DNA of 64,000 nt. Origin: Caulobacteraceae bacterium (lineage in GTDB: Bacteria > Pseudomonadota > Alphaproteobacteria > Caulobacterales > Caulobacteraceae). Within the stretch, counting starts at the first letter, position 1. Each line of letters begins with the position of its first letter. The position numbers and the translations under genes were made by a program. Positions 47,011-55,120 of this stretch are shown here, in pieces. A model generated the notes under the pieces. The model searched no databases, was not told the DNA's origin, and saw only the letters and a list, made by a program, of their open reading frames with translations. The DNA lies in contig CANJLH010000004.1 of the NCBI GenBank assembly GCA_947475415.1, forward strand, positions 248,001 to 312,000. The letters are read 5' to 3'.

Positions 47011-47523
47011 TCAACTCGCCAGCAAATCCGCCAGCTCCGCGGAAAACCCACCGTACGAACCGCCTGCATATAGTAGCGGCGCCCGGTTCGGATCGCCCAG
47101 GTTTACATGGCGCACCACGCCCAGGAAAATGCCATGGGTTCCCGCGTCGACGACGCGTTCAACCTCACAATCGAAGGCCGCCAGGCCCGTGGCCAGAATG
47201 GGCGCGCCGGTGACGCCTTCAATCCACTCGCCCGCCCGGAACTTCTCCTCCGCGGGCCGAGTACCCGCGAACTGATCGGCGACGGCCGCGTCCTGCAGCG
47301 ACAACACATTGACCGCAAACACCCCGGCCTCGGCCACCGCAGCGAAGGAGTTGGAAGACCTGTTCAGGCAGGCGATTAGCATCGGGGGTTCCGCCGACAG
47401 CGAGCAGACCGCCGTGGCCGTCAGGCCGTTGCGCGCACCATCCGCCCGCCGCGTCGTGATGATGCAGACACTTGCGCCCAACCGGCGCATGCCTTGCTTG
47501 AAATCACTAGGATCGATCGTCAT
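47011..47523 (-). CDS. Flavin reductase family protein
   Basis: A 170-residue FMN-binding split-barrel flavin reductase. RRLGASVCIITTRR at the start, GLTATAVCSLSAEPPMLIACLNRSS, and FAVNVLSLQDAAVADQF are typical of the short HpaC-type group. It would supply reduced flavin to a monooxygenase; the luciferase-like enzyme at 44675 is the closest candidate partner. It is upstream of metY on the minus strand with a 42-base gap. Confidence 0.9.
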   Translation of the reverse strand: MTIDPSDFKQGMRRLGASVCIITTRRADGARNGLTATAVCSLSAEPPMLIACLNRSSNSFAAVAEAGVFAVNVLSLQDAAVADQFAGTRPAEEKFRAGEWIEGVTGAPILATGLAAFDCEVERVVDAGTHGIFLGVVRHVNLGDPNRAPLLYAGGSYGGFSAELADLLAS

Positions 47524-47653
47524 CGACGCCCCTTGCGCCTTAGGCCCACGCCCGCCGCGTGCGCTTTCGCGCCAAGCTGCCTTGAACCCGGCCGCCCTGT
47601 CCAGAGCCGGCGCGCGCCTTGCCGCTTTTCATCCCCTGACCTAAGACTTGCGC

Positions 47654-49150
47654 ATGGCGCTCAAGATGCCGGAACCCGATGGCGACGTGCTGCGCAGCCG
47701 TACGCTGATCGCCCAGGCGATGCGGACGATCGTCGGCGCCGAGGCGGTGATCGAACACACCGACGAATTGATCGCCTACGAGACCGACGGCCTGACCGCC
47801 TATCGCCAGCCGCCGCTGCTTGTCGTCCTGCCCAAGTCCACCGAGGAAGTGTCTGCGATCCTCGGCTGGTGTGGCGCCCGGGGCGTACGGGTGGTTCCTC
47901 GCGGCGCCGGCACATCGCTGTCAGGAGGCGCCTTGCCCTTGCAGGACGCCGTTCTGATCGGCATGGCGCGGATGAATCGGATTCTCGAGATAGATCTGGC
48001 CAACCGCGTGGCGGTCGTCCAGCCGGGCGTCACCAACCTGGCGGTCACGCAGGCGGTGCAGGCGCACGGCTTGTTCTATGCGCCCGACCCCTCAAGCCAG
48101 ATCGCCTGCACCATCGGCGGCAATGTCGCGGAGAATTCCGGCGGCGTGCATTGCCTGAAATACGGCCTGACAACCCACAATGTTCTCGGCGCCACCTTGG
48201 TGTTGACCTCCGGGGAAGTGGTCGCCCTCGGCGGCGGCCGCGCCCTTGACGGTCCAGGCTATGACCTGTTGGGAGTGGTCATCGGCTCCGAGGGGCTCCT
48301 GGGCGTGGTCACGGAGGTCGTGGTGCGCCTGACGCCTGCTCCGGAGGAGATCCGCGCGGCCCTGTTGGGTTTTCCCAACGTCGAGGCGGCGGCGAGAACG
48401 GTCACCGACATCATGGCCGCCGGCATCGTACCGGCCGGACTTGAGATGATGGATAAGCCGGCGATCCATGCGGCGGAAGCCTTCGTGAACGCGGGCTACC
48501 CCCTGGATGCCGAAGCGCTGCTTATCGTGGAGCTCGACGGACCTGCCGCTGAATGCGACCAGCTGCTTACGGCGGTTTGCGCGATCGCCAGAGCCAACGG
48601 GGTCACCACCGAACGGACCGCCGCCGATGCGCCCGAACGCGCCCGGTTCTGGGCCGGGCGCAAGGCCGCCTTTCCCGCCGTCGGACGCCTGTCCCCCGAC
48701 TACTACTGCATGGACGGCACGATCCCGCGCCGCGCCTTGCCCGAGGTTCTTCGTCGCACGACCGCCATGTCCCACGCATGCGGGCTCAAGGTGGCCAATG
48801 TCTTCCACGCCGGCGACGGAAATCTGCACCCGCTGATCCTCTATGACGCCAACACGCCCGGCGACCTGGAAAAGGCTGAGGCATTTGGAGCCGACATCCT
48901 GCGGCTCTGCGTGGAGATGGGCGGCGTGCTCACCGGGGAACATGGCGTGGGAGTCGAAAAACGCGACTTGATGCCGGTGATGTTCACGGCCGACGACCTG
49001 GAACAGCAGCAACGCTTGAAACAGGCTTTCGACCCCGATCTGTTGCTCAACCCCGGCAAGGTGTTCCCGACCCTGCACCGCTGCGCCGAACTTGGCCGCG
49101 TGCATGTACACGCCGGCCAGCTCCCCTTCCCGCACCTGCCGCGGTTCTGA
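47654..49150 (+). CDS. glcD: Glycolate oxidase subunit GlcD
   Basis: A 498-residue FAD-linked oxidase that oxidises glycolate to glyoxylate. The FAD-binding PCMH domain has RVVPRGAGTSLSGGALPLQDAVLIG (about 80-105) and CTIGGNVAENSGG, then the C-terminal cap with VFHAGDGNLHPLILYD and GEHGVGVEKR, all typical. The ATG at 47654 is the natural start; a TTG two codons earlier is in frame. It is the first gene of glcDEF; glcE starts right after it, at 49152. Confidence 0.92.
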   Translation: MALKMPEPDGDVLRSRTLIAQAMRTIVGAEAVIEHTDELIAYETDGLTAYRQPPLLVVLPKSTEEVSAILGWCGARGVRVVPRGAGTSLSGGALPLQDAVLIGMARMNRILEIDLANRVAVVQPGVTNLAVTQAVQAHGLFYAPDPSSQIACTIGGNVAENSGGVHCLKYGLTTHNVLGATLVLTSGEVVALGGGRALDGPGYDLLGVVIGSEGLLGVVTEVVVRLTPAPEEIRAALLGFPNVEAAARTVTDIMAAGIVPAGLEMMDKPAIHAAEAFVNAGYPLDAEALLIVELDGPAAECDQLLTAVCAIARANGVTTERTAADAPERARFWAGRKAAFPAVGRLSPDYYCMDGTIPRRALPEVLRRTTAMSHACGLKVANVFHAGDGNLHPLILYDANTPGDLEKAEAFGADILRLCVEMGGVLTGEHGVGVEKRDLMPVMFTADDLEQQQRLKQAFDPDLLLNPGKVFPTLHRCAELGRVHVHAGQLPFPHLPRF

Positions 49151-49151
49151 C

Positions 49152-50288
49152 GTGGAGGCGCTGGAACCGGAAGACGCCCGCCAGGCCGCCGAGATGATCC
49201 GCGCCGCCGCAGGGCGACGGCGGCTGAGAATCCAGGGCGGCGGCTCGAAGGACGCCTATGGCGCGCCCGCGCCGACCGACGCCCAACGGCTTTCGACTCG
49301 CCGGATGGTCGGCATCATCGACTATGACCCTCAGGAGTTCGTCCTCACTGCGGGCGCCGGGATCCGGTTGGCGGATGTCCAGGCGCTCTTGGCCTCTCAG
49401 GGTCAGCAACTTGCGTTTGAACCCCCGGACCTCGGGCCTCTGTTTGGCGCCGCGCCAGCACAGTCGACGCTGGGCGGTGTGCTGGCGGCCAACCTGTCGG
49501 GACCACGTCGCATCCTGTCCGGCGCGGCGCGCGATCACCTGTTGGGGTTCGAAGCGGTGTCAGGCCGTGGCGTCATCTTCAAATCAGGCGGGCGCGTCGT
49601 TAAGAATGTCACCGGCTTTGATCTGTCCAAGCTGATGTGCGGCGCCTGGGGGGCGCTTGCGCTGCTGACAACCGTCACCGTGCGCACGGTCGCAACGCCC
49701 CAGACCTCAGCCACTCTGCGGGTGAGCGGGCTTTCGGACGACAGAGTGATAACAGCGCTCGGCGCGGCCCTTCGCGCGCCCCTGCAGGTCTCCGGGGCGG
49801 CCGGCGTATCTGGCGCGGCCTTGGTTCGACTGGAGGGATTCAATTCCTCGGTAGAAGCCAGGGCGCGGCGTTTGAGGGAAATTCTGCAGCCCTTCGGCGA
49901 CCCCGAGACCCTGGATGGAGATGAGATGATCTGGCCGCGGATCGGAAACCTGCAGGTGTTGGAAAGCCGAGCCGCGGCCCTATGGCGCCTCAGCCTGCCG
50001 CCAGCGCGGGGTGCTGAAGCCATCGAAGCTCTGCAGGCCCACAATGCCGAACGCCTTTTCGACTGGGGCGGTGGATTGTTGTGGGTCCGCCTCGCCGCCG
50101 ACCGTTCGCTTGAGATCCGCGCGGTCGCAGAGCGGCTTGGCGGTCACGCCACCCTCGTTCAGGCCGATGCCCCGGTCGGCTCGCTGGCCTTTCACCCGCC
50201 AGGGCCGGCGCTCACCGCGCTCTTCGCGCGCGTGCGAACCGCTTTCGATCCTGACGGCGTCTTCGTGAACCGGAGTGTGGCCGCATGA
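49152..50288 (+). CDS. glcE: Glycolate oxidase FAD-binding subunit GlcE
   Basis: A 378-residue FAD-binding subunit related to GlcD but shorter. QGGGSKDAYGAPAP binds flavin phosphate, and GGVLAANLSGPRRILSGAARDHLLG and KNVTGFDLSKLMCGAWGALALLT are signatures of GlcE. I use the GTG at 49152, just after glcD stops; the frame is open to 49092, inside glcD, without family support. Its stop overlaps the glcF start (ATGA). Confidence 0.91.
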   Translation: MEALEPEDARQAAEMIRAAAGRRRLRIQGGGSKDAYGAPAPTDAQRLSTRRMVGIIDYDPQEFVLTAGAGIRLADVQALLASQGQQLAFEPPDLGPLFGAAPAQSTLGGVLAANLSGPRRILSGAARDHLLGFEAVSGRGVIFKSGGRVVKNVTGFDLSKLMCGAWGALALLTTVTVRTVATPQTSATLRVSGLSDDRVITALGAALRAPLQVSGAAGVSGAALVRLEGFNSSVEARARRLREILQPFGDPETLDGDEMIWPRIGNLQVLESRAAALWRLSLPPARGAEAIEALQAHNAERLFDWGGGLLWVRLAADRSLEIRAVAERLGGHATLVQADAPVGSLAFHPPGPALTALFARVRTAFDPDGVFVNRSVAA

Positions 50289-51568
50289 AGACAGACTTCG
50301 CCGAGGGTCAACTCGCCGACACCGGTGTCGCCGAAGCGGCTGCGGAAATCCGCCGTTGCGTGCGCTGCGGATTTTGCACCGCCACCTGCCCGACCTATGT
50401 CCTGCTGGGCGACGAACTCGACAGCCCTCGGGGCCGCATTTACCTGATCAAGGAAATGCTGGAGACCGACCGCGCGCCCTCGCCCCAGGTAGTCAAGCAT
50501 CTGGACCGCTGTCTCTCCTGCCTGGGTTGCGAAACCACCTGCCCTTCCGGCGTCAGCTACAGGCGGCTGATCGACGAGGCCCGGGTTCGTGTGGCTGAAC
50601 GTTACCGGCGTCCAGTCCTGCAACAGTTCTGGCGCGCATTGCTGGCGGCGGTGTTGCCACATCCGGCCCGGTTCAAGTCCGCCCTGCAGTTTGCGCGCAT
50701 CGCCCGGCCGCTTCAGGGACTCCTCTCACGCGCCACCGCGCTGCAGCCGCTGGCCGCCATGCTGGCCCTGGCGCCCGCGCGAACATCGCCCGCCATCCCC
50801 GACCCGCCGCCGCCGGCCCAGGTTCGCGGGCGGGTGGCCGTGCTGTTTGGCTGCGCCGAACCGGTGCTTCGTCCGCAGATCCGCGCCGCCACCGTGCGGT
50901 TGCTGACGCGGGTCGGCCTCGATGTCGTGCGCCCCTCAGGTGAGGTCTGCTGTGGCGCGATCGTCCATCACCTGGGCCGTGAAGCCGACGCCAAGGCCGC
51001 TGCGCGCGCCAATGTCGACGCCTGGACCGCTGAAATCGAAGGCGCCGGCCTGGACGCGATCATTTCGACGGCCGCCGGGTGCGGGACGCAAATCAAGGAC
51101 TACGCTCACCTGCTGCGCGATGATCCGGCGTATGCGGCCAAGGCGGCGCGAGTCAGCGCGCTGTCCCGCGACGTCTGCGAGGTGATCTTAACCTATGGCC
51201 TGCCCGAGGGGGGCGCGGCCGGTCCCTATGTCGTCGGCTACCAGGCGGCCTGTTCCCTACATCACGGACAGCGACTGGGCGACACACCGGGCCGGTTATT
51301 GCGCCAGGCGGGATTTAACGTGCGCGAGCCACAGGAAAGCCACCTCTGTTGTGGATCGGCGGGCGTCTACAACATCCTGGAGCCCATGATCGCCGGCCAG
51401 CTACGCGCACGCAAGGCCGAGCGGATCGCTGCGCTGGACGCCCAGGTGATCGCCTCGTGCAATATTGGCTGCCTGACGCAACTTGAGGGCGCGGTGGACG
51501 CACCGACCGTTCATACCGTCGAACTGCTTGACTGGGCCACAGGCGGTCCGCGCCCCGCCGGCGTCTGA
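50285..51568 (+). CDS. glcF: Glycolate oxidase iron-sulfur subunit GlcF
   Basis: A 427-residue subunit with two [4Fe-4S] sites: CVRCGFCTATCPTY and CLSCLGCETTCPSGV. The C-terminal half has two cysteine-rich CCG domains, SGEVCCGAIVHHLG and ESHLCCGSAGVY, as in heterodisulfide reductase-type subunits; these pass electrons from the flavin subunits to the respiratory chain. It completes the glcDEF operon. No GlcC regulator or glycolate permease is next to it. Confidence 0.93.
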   Translation: MKTDFAEGQLADTGVAEAAAEIRRCVRCGFCTATCPTYVLLGDELDSPRGRIYLIKEMLETDRAPSPQVVKHLDRCLSCLGCETTCPSGVSYRRLIDEARVRVAERYRRPVLQQFWRALLAAVLPHPARFKSALQFARIARPLQGLLSRATALQPLAAMLALAPARTSPAIPDPPPPAQVRGRVAVLFGCAEPVLRPQIRAATVRLLTRVGLDVVRPSGEVCCGAIVHHLGREADAKAAARANVDAWTAEIEGAGLDAIISTAAGCGTQIKDYAHLLRDDPAYAAKAARVSALSRDVCEVILTYGLPEGGAAGPYVVGYQAACSLHHGQRLGDTPGRLLRQAGFNVREPQESHLCCGSAGVYNILEPMIAGQLRARKAERIAALDAQVIASCNIGCLTQLEGAVDAPTVHTVELLDWATGGPRPAGV

Positions 51569-51602
51569 CCCGCAGCCACCAGAGGTCGATGGCGCACCAA
51601 GA

Positions 51603-51623
51603 TTGTGACTTCACAAACTTGTG
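51603..51623. promoter_or_regulatory. Operator-like overlapping inverted repeats
   Basis: TTGTGA-CT-TCACAA (51603-51616) is a perfect 14-base inverted repeat. Its right arm is reused in CACAA-AC-TTGTG (51612-51623), a second perfect inverted repeat. Three alternating TTGTG/CACAA arms in 21 bases look like stacked sites for a dimeric repressor. The site lies 35 bases past glcF. No regulator gene is adjacent, so the binder is unknown. Confidence 0.4.
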
Positions 51624-51874
51624 TTGGTCTTGCCCGCCGCAAAGTTTAACGTTTCCGACCTGCCCTAAAATGGCGCCACAATCGCCAAAGCATCGCCGTA
51701 GCGCCTGCGCTTGCTGGTAATATTCCTTCCCGACCTGCGTTCAGCGTATGAATTCCACCGCTGCAATTGGCGTCGCCGCGTTCACCCTAGCTATGTTTCG
51801 CCGCTTTCCCGCCGAAATTACCCTCTCACGTTGATTTAATGCAGACGGCGGGGTTCGGCTCCGGCCTGACGCAT

Positions 51875-51894
51875 GTCCGGCCATCCCGCCGGAC
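51875..51894 (+). promoter_or_regulatory. 7-bp hairpin in the sigma-factor leader
   Basis: GTCCGGC (51875-51881) and GCCGGAC (51888-51894) form a perfect stem with loop CATCCC. It lies about 45 bases before the chosen start at 51940. There is no following T run, so a terminator is unlikely. It might be a leader structure, or the end of glcF message. Confidence 0.35.
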
Positions 51895-51939
51895 AAGAGG
51901 GGGATGCGTCGAAGGGCGCGTCCGGGACGGGAGCGTGGG

Positions 51940-52470
51940 ATGCAGGACCCAGACTGGAAAAGCGTTACGGCGCTGATCCCGCACCTGCGCGGCTATGCCA
52001 TAGCGTTGATACGCTCCAGTGCGGACGCCGATGACCTGGTGCAGGAAACCCTCAGCAGAGCCTGGCGCTATCGCAATTCATATGTCCCAGGCAGTAACCT
52101 CAAAGCTTGGCTGTTCCGCATCCTTCGAAATTGCTTCAACAGCGAATTCGTGCGGCGTCGGCCGATCGTGCAGGACGTCGAGGGACGGATCGCCGCCCAG
52201 CTTATCCAGGCGCCGGAGCAGGAGTGGTTCGTCCGCTATCGCGAGATGCTGGATGCGCTCGCGCTCCTGAGCGAGACTTGCCGCGAAGCGCTGCTGTTGG
52301 TGGTGGCGTCCGGGCTTTCGTATGAGGAAGCCGCTGTCATCACCGGCGCCGCGGTCGGGACGGTGAAGAGCCGGGTCAATCGCGCCCGGCGTCACCTTTC
52401 AATTCTGTTGGACGAAGATCCGCCCCATCAAATTCCGCCCGCTCGGACGTCGGCGCAGCATCATCGCTAA
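51940..52470 (+). CDS. EcfG-type RNA polymerase sigma factor
   Basis: A 176-residue ECF sigma factor. Region 2 reads DDLVQETLSRAWRYRNSYVPGSNLKAWLFRILRNCF, the pattern of EcfG/SigT, the master of the alphaproteobacterial general stress response; region 4 reads LSYEEAAVITGAAVGTVKSRVNRARRHL, also EcfG-like. I prefer the ATG at 51940, which has GGGAG six bases upstream, to the ATG at 51904. It is probably an EcfG paralog (SigU/EcfG2 type), since no phyR or histidine kinase is beside it. Its last 95 bases overlap a NepR-like gene on the other strand. Confidence 0.85.
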   Translation: MQDPDWKSVTALIPHLRGYAIALIRSSADADDLVQETLSRAWRYRNSYVPGSNLKAWLFRILRNCFNSEFVRRRPIVQDVEGRIAAQLIQAPEQEWFVRYREMLDALALLSETCREALLLVVASGLSYEEAAVITGAAVGTVKSRVNRARRHLSILLDEDPPHQIPPARTSAQHHR

Positions 52471-52666
52471 TCCCACCTCCTAGCGACTCGGCGAAGGCCA
52501 CGAGTCGCGCCGGAACTGGCAGATTGCAGGCCGTCGCCATCATCTCACGCACGGCCGCATCCAGAGCCTCCGTGCGGTCCGGCCCGAAGGCAAACGCGCT
52601 CTCGTCGCGATCTGGCATCAGCCAGGCGACAAACGGATTGAGCGGGTGGGCTGCGGTGTGGGGCAA
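52376..52666 (-). CDS. NepR-like small protein overlapping the sigma-factor gene
   Basis: A 96-residue protein (80 if the ATG at 52618 is used; 52666 is a TTG). The core EALDAAVREMMATACNLPVPARLVAFAESLG resembles the NepR helices that hold EcfG sigma factors inactive, and matches the pattern of the gene at 12231-12395. The Asp/Glu-rich tail is encoded antisense to the last 95 bases of the EcfG-type sigma gene. NepR genes normally lie beside their sigma factor, which supports the call, but in the same direction; here they converge. Similarity is modest, so an anti-sigma role is an inference. Confidence 0.6.
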   Translation of the reverse strand: MPHTAAHPLNPFVAWLMPDRDESAFAFGPDRTEALDAAVREMMATACNLPVPARLVAFAESLGGGISDDAAPTSERAEFDGADLRPTELKGDAGRD

Positions 52667-52987
52667 GGCCTGCGGTCCATCTGCGATCCGTCAAGACTCG
52701 CAATGCAGGCAAATAGTTCGCCACAAATCGCATCAGACCATAGATTTTGTCACATAGGCTCACCGCGACGCTAGATATCGAAATCGGCAGCTTTGAGTCG
52801 CGTCATCCAAATAACGGCGGTAGCCCTCTGAATATGCGGAATATCTGCTGCGTAACGCCGGCGACTGGCGGCCCTTTGCGTCGGCAATTCGAATGGTTTC
52901 GCTTGTTCCTTGGCCGGACTATGATCCAACAAAATGACTGCCGCCGGGGGGCGACGTGGATCAGACCAATGAAGGGGGCGTGCGGTT
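52667..52987. other. 321-base noncoding gap
   Basis: This gap separates the NepR-like gene (minus) from the 2OG-oxygenase fusion (plus) and should hold both promoters. A sigma-73-like pair, TTGTCAC (52747-52753) and GCTAGATA (52770-52777), is seen on the plus strand with a slightly long spacer. On the minus strand TTGACGG lies near 52690 without a good -10. No supported reading frame, repeat or RNA structure was seen. Confidence 0.5.
52747..52777 (+). promoter_or_regulatory. Possible sigma-73-type promoter
   Basis: TTGTCAC and GCTAGATA approximate the Caulobacter housekeeping consensus (TTGACGS and GCTANAWC). The 16-base gap between the boxes is longer than the usual 10-14. It would start transcription about 200 bases before the gene at 52988. 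Confidence 0.22.
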
Positions 52988-54055
52988 ATGACCGCGCGCG
53001 GGCTTGGGGAGCCGGCGCCGATGTTTCGGGCGCTGTCGCATGCGGGTCCGAACTATGACTTCGGCGCCGTGGCCGGACGCTGGATTCTGCTGGCGTTCCT
53101 GCCGCCGCCTGGGCCTGAGCGTGATGATGCAGTCGCGCTCATTGGCGACGCCCAATCAACGTTCGCTGATGGATCACGGCTGTTCTACGGCGTACTTCCG
53201 GACACCAAGTCTTTTGAAGGACTCCCCCACGGGGCGCCGTTCGGTTGGTTCGCCGATCCGGCCGGCGAACTCCGGTCAGCCTATGGCGCCGTCGGCCCGG
53301 ACGGGGAACTGGAGCCGAAGTGGATTCTGATCGATCCATCCATGCGGATCATGGACATCCGGACGCTTGAAGCCGGCGCCCAGGTCCTGTCTGACCTGCA
53401 GCGCTTGGGCGCCCCCGGCGATCATGCCGGCGCGCCCCTGCATGCGCCTGTGCTGATTGTGCCTCGGATCTTCGAACCGGCCTTCTGCCAGGAGTTGATC
53501 GCCTATTACGAGCGGATTGGCGGAAAGCCGACCGGCGTCATGCAGGTCCGCGGCGGCCGCACCGTCGAAGTGATGAACGACATGAAACGCCGACGAGACG
53601 CGGCGATCGATGATCCGGCATTGATGAATCAAGCCCGCCTGCGAGTCGAACGGCGGCTGTTCCCCCAGGTGGAAAAGGCCTTCCAGTTCAAACCAGTCCA
53701 GATTGAACGTCACATCGTGGCCTGTTACAGCGCCGATGATGGCGGTTACTTCTGGCCCCACCGCGACGACACCACGCCGGCAACCGCCCACCGACAGTTC
53801 GCGGTGACCATCAACCTCAACGCCCAGGCCTATCGCGGAGGCGACCTGCGGTTCCCGGAATTTGGCCCCGCGACCTATCGAGCGCCGACTGGCGGGGCGG
53901 TGGTGTTCGCATGCGCTCTGTTGCATGAGGCCCTGCCGGTGACCGCCGGCGTGCGACATGCGTACCTACCGTTTCTGTATGACGCGGCGGGCGCTGAAGT
54001 TCGGCGCAAGTTCCTCAATTCGCTGGCGCGCGAGCCTGCGACCTCAGACGCCTGA
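52988..54055 (+). CDS. Cysteine-free thioredoxin-fold domain fused to a 2OG-Fe(II) oxygenase
   Basis: A 355-residue two-domain protein. Residues 1-145 have the outline of a peroxiredoxin/AhpC-TSA fold (GEPAPMFRALSHAG, then WILLAFLPPPGPE, then KWILIDPSMRIMDIR), but there is no Cys at all before residue 167, so the peroxidase site is lost. Residues 155-340 form a prolyl-4-hydroxylase-like domain: iron ligands H258 and D260 (WPHRDD) and H313 (LLHEALP), and the 2-oxoglutarate Arg R323 (GVRHAY). Oxygenase activity is thus plausible and the substrate unknown. The start has AAGGGGG upstream. It is a single gene convergent with korB. Confidence 0.83.
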   Translation: MTARGLGEPAPMFRALSHAGPNYDFGAVAGRWILLAFLPPPGPERDDAVALIGDAQSTFADGSRLFYGVLPDTKSFEGLPHGAPFGWFADPAGELRSAYGAVGPDGELEPKWILIDPSMRIMDIRTLEAGAQVLSDLQRLGAPGDHAGAPLHAPVLIVPRIFEPAFCQELIAYYERIGGKPTGVMQVRGGRTVEVMNDMKRRRDAAIDDPALMNQARLRVERRLFPQVEKAFQFKPVQIERHIVACYSADDGGYFWPHRDDTTPATAHRQFAVTINLNAQAYRGGDLRFPEFGPATYRAPTGGAVVFACALLHEALPVTAGVRHAYLPFLYDAAGAEVRRKFLNSLAREPATSDA

Positions 54056-54064
54056 GATCCAGAC

Positions 54065-55120
54065 CTACCGAAGCGACTCGTTAATTTTCGCCAGGGCTGC
54101 GCCACCGGGCACCAGGTCCCGGGTTCCCAGCGTATTCAACGGCGCCTCAACCGTGCTGATCGCCTCATGCAGGTCCTCGGCTTCCGGATCCACAAAAAGC
54201 AGGCCGGTGACGATCTCGCCAGCCGCCTGCCGTTCGGCCAGGAATCCCATGGCTGCGATGCGGTCGGTGGGATCGTAGTGCTCGGAAAGCTTGTGTAATT
54301 GCAGCACCGACCCGTCGTGCTGGGTCACCGCCAGGGTCGCGCCTGGCGCATAGTCGATGTGAATGGGCGCCCGCGGGGGGACGACATCCATCCGGTTCAC
54401 CGCTTCATTGTGCTCGCGCACATAGTCGAAGCTCTTGGTGGAGCCGGCGTGGTTGTTGAACTGCACACAGGGGCTCAAACAGTCGATGAAGGCCGAGCCG
54501 CGATGGGCAAGTGCGGCCTTGATGAGCGGCACCAGTTGGGCCTTGTCGCCGGAGAAGGAGCGGGCCACGAAAGTCGCGCCGAGCTGCAGGGCCACGGAGA
54601 CCAGATCGATGCCTGCGTCGGTGTTGACCACGCCCCGCTTGGATTTTGAGCCCTTGTCCGAGGTGGCCGAGAACTGTCCCTTGGTCAGGCCGTAAACCCC
54701 ATTGTTCTCGACGATGTAGGTCATGTTGACCCCGCGTCGCACCGAGTGGGCGAACTGGCCGAAACCGATGGAAGCGGAGTCCCCGTCCCCGGAAACCCCG
54801 AGGTAGATCAGATCCCGGTTGGCTAGGTTCGCACCGGTCAGCACCGACGGCATGCGCCCGTGAACGGTGTTGAAGCCATGGGAATTGCCCAGGAAATAGT
54901 CCGGCGTCTTTGACGAACAACCGATCCCCGACAGCTTGGCGATCCGGTGCGGCGGTAGCTCCAGTTCGTAGCAGGCCTGAATGATCGCCGCGGAGATGGA
55001 GTCGTGACCGCAACCGGCGCACAGGGTCGACACCGAGCCCTCATAGTCGCGCCGGGTGTAGCCCAGGGAATTGGCGGCCAGCTGGGGATGGTGCAGCTTT
55101 GGTTTGGTTATGAACGTCAT
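54065..55120 (-). CDS. korB: 2-oxoacid:ferredoxin oxidoreductase beta subunit
   Basis: A 351-residue thiamine diphosphate subunit. The TPP-Mg site is GDGDSASIGFGQFAHSVRRG with VENNGVYGL. Four Cys that bind the [4Fe-4S] cluster are visible: CAGCGH near 35, GIGCSS near 68 and the Cys in FIDCLSPC near 215. The pattern fits the KorB/OorB group, which oxidises 2-oxoglutarate or pyruvate. Its ATG overlaps the alpha-subunit stop (ATGA). It is the last gene of the flavoprotein-korA-korB operon. Confidence 0.9.
   Translation of the reverse strand: MTFITKPKLHHPQLAANSLGYTRRDYEGSVSTLCAGCGHDSISAAIIQACYELELPPHRIAKLSGIGCSSKTPDYFLGNSHGFNTVHGRMPSVLTGANLANRDLIYLGVSGDGDSASIGFGQFAHSVRRGVNMTYIVENNGVYGLTKGQFSATSDKGSKSKRGVVNTDAGIDLVSVALQLGATFVARSFSGDKAQLVPLIKAALAHRGSAFIDCLSPCVQFNNHAGSTKSFDYVREHNEAVNRMDVVPPRAPIHIDYAPGATLAVTQHDGSVLQLHKLSEHYDPTDRIAAMGFLAERQAAGEIVTGLLFVDPEAEDLHEAISTVEAPLNTLGTRDLVPGGAALAKINESLR

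Larger units (their letters stand above)
51569..51939. other. 371-base noncoding gap between glcF and the sigma-factor gene
   Basis: No reading frame here has support. The gap has an operator-like set of inverted repeats just past glcF (51603-51623), a central AT-richer stretch, and a 7-bp hairpin (51875-51894) before the sigma-factor start. I found no clear EcfG-type GGAAC-N16/17-CGTT promoter, which autoregulation would predict. Confidence 0.6.
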
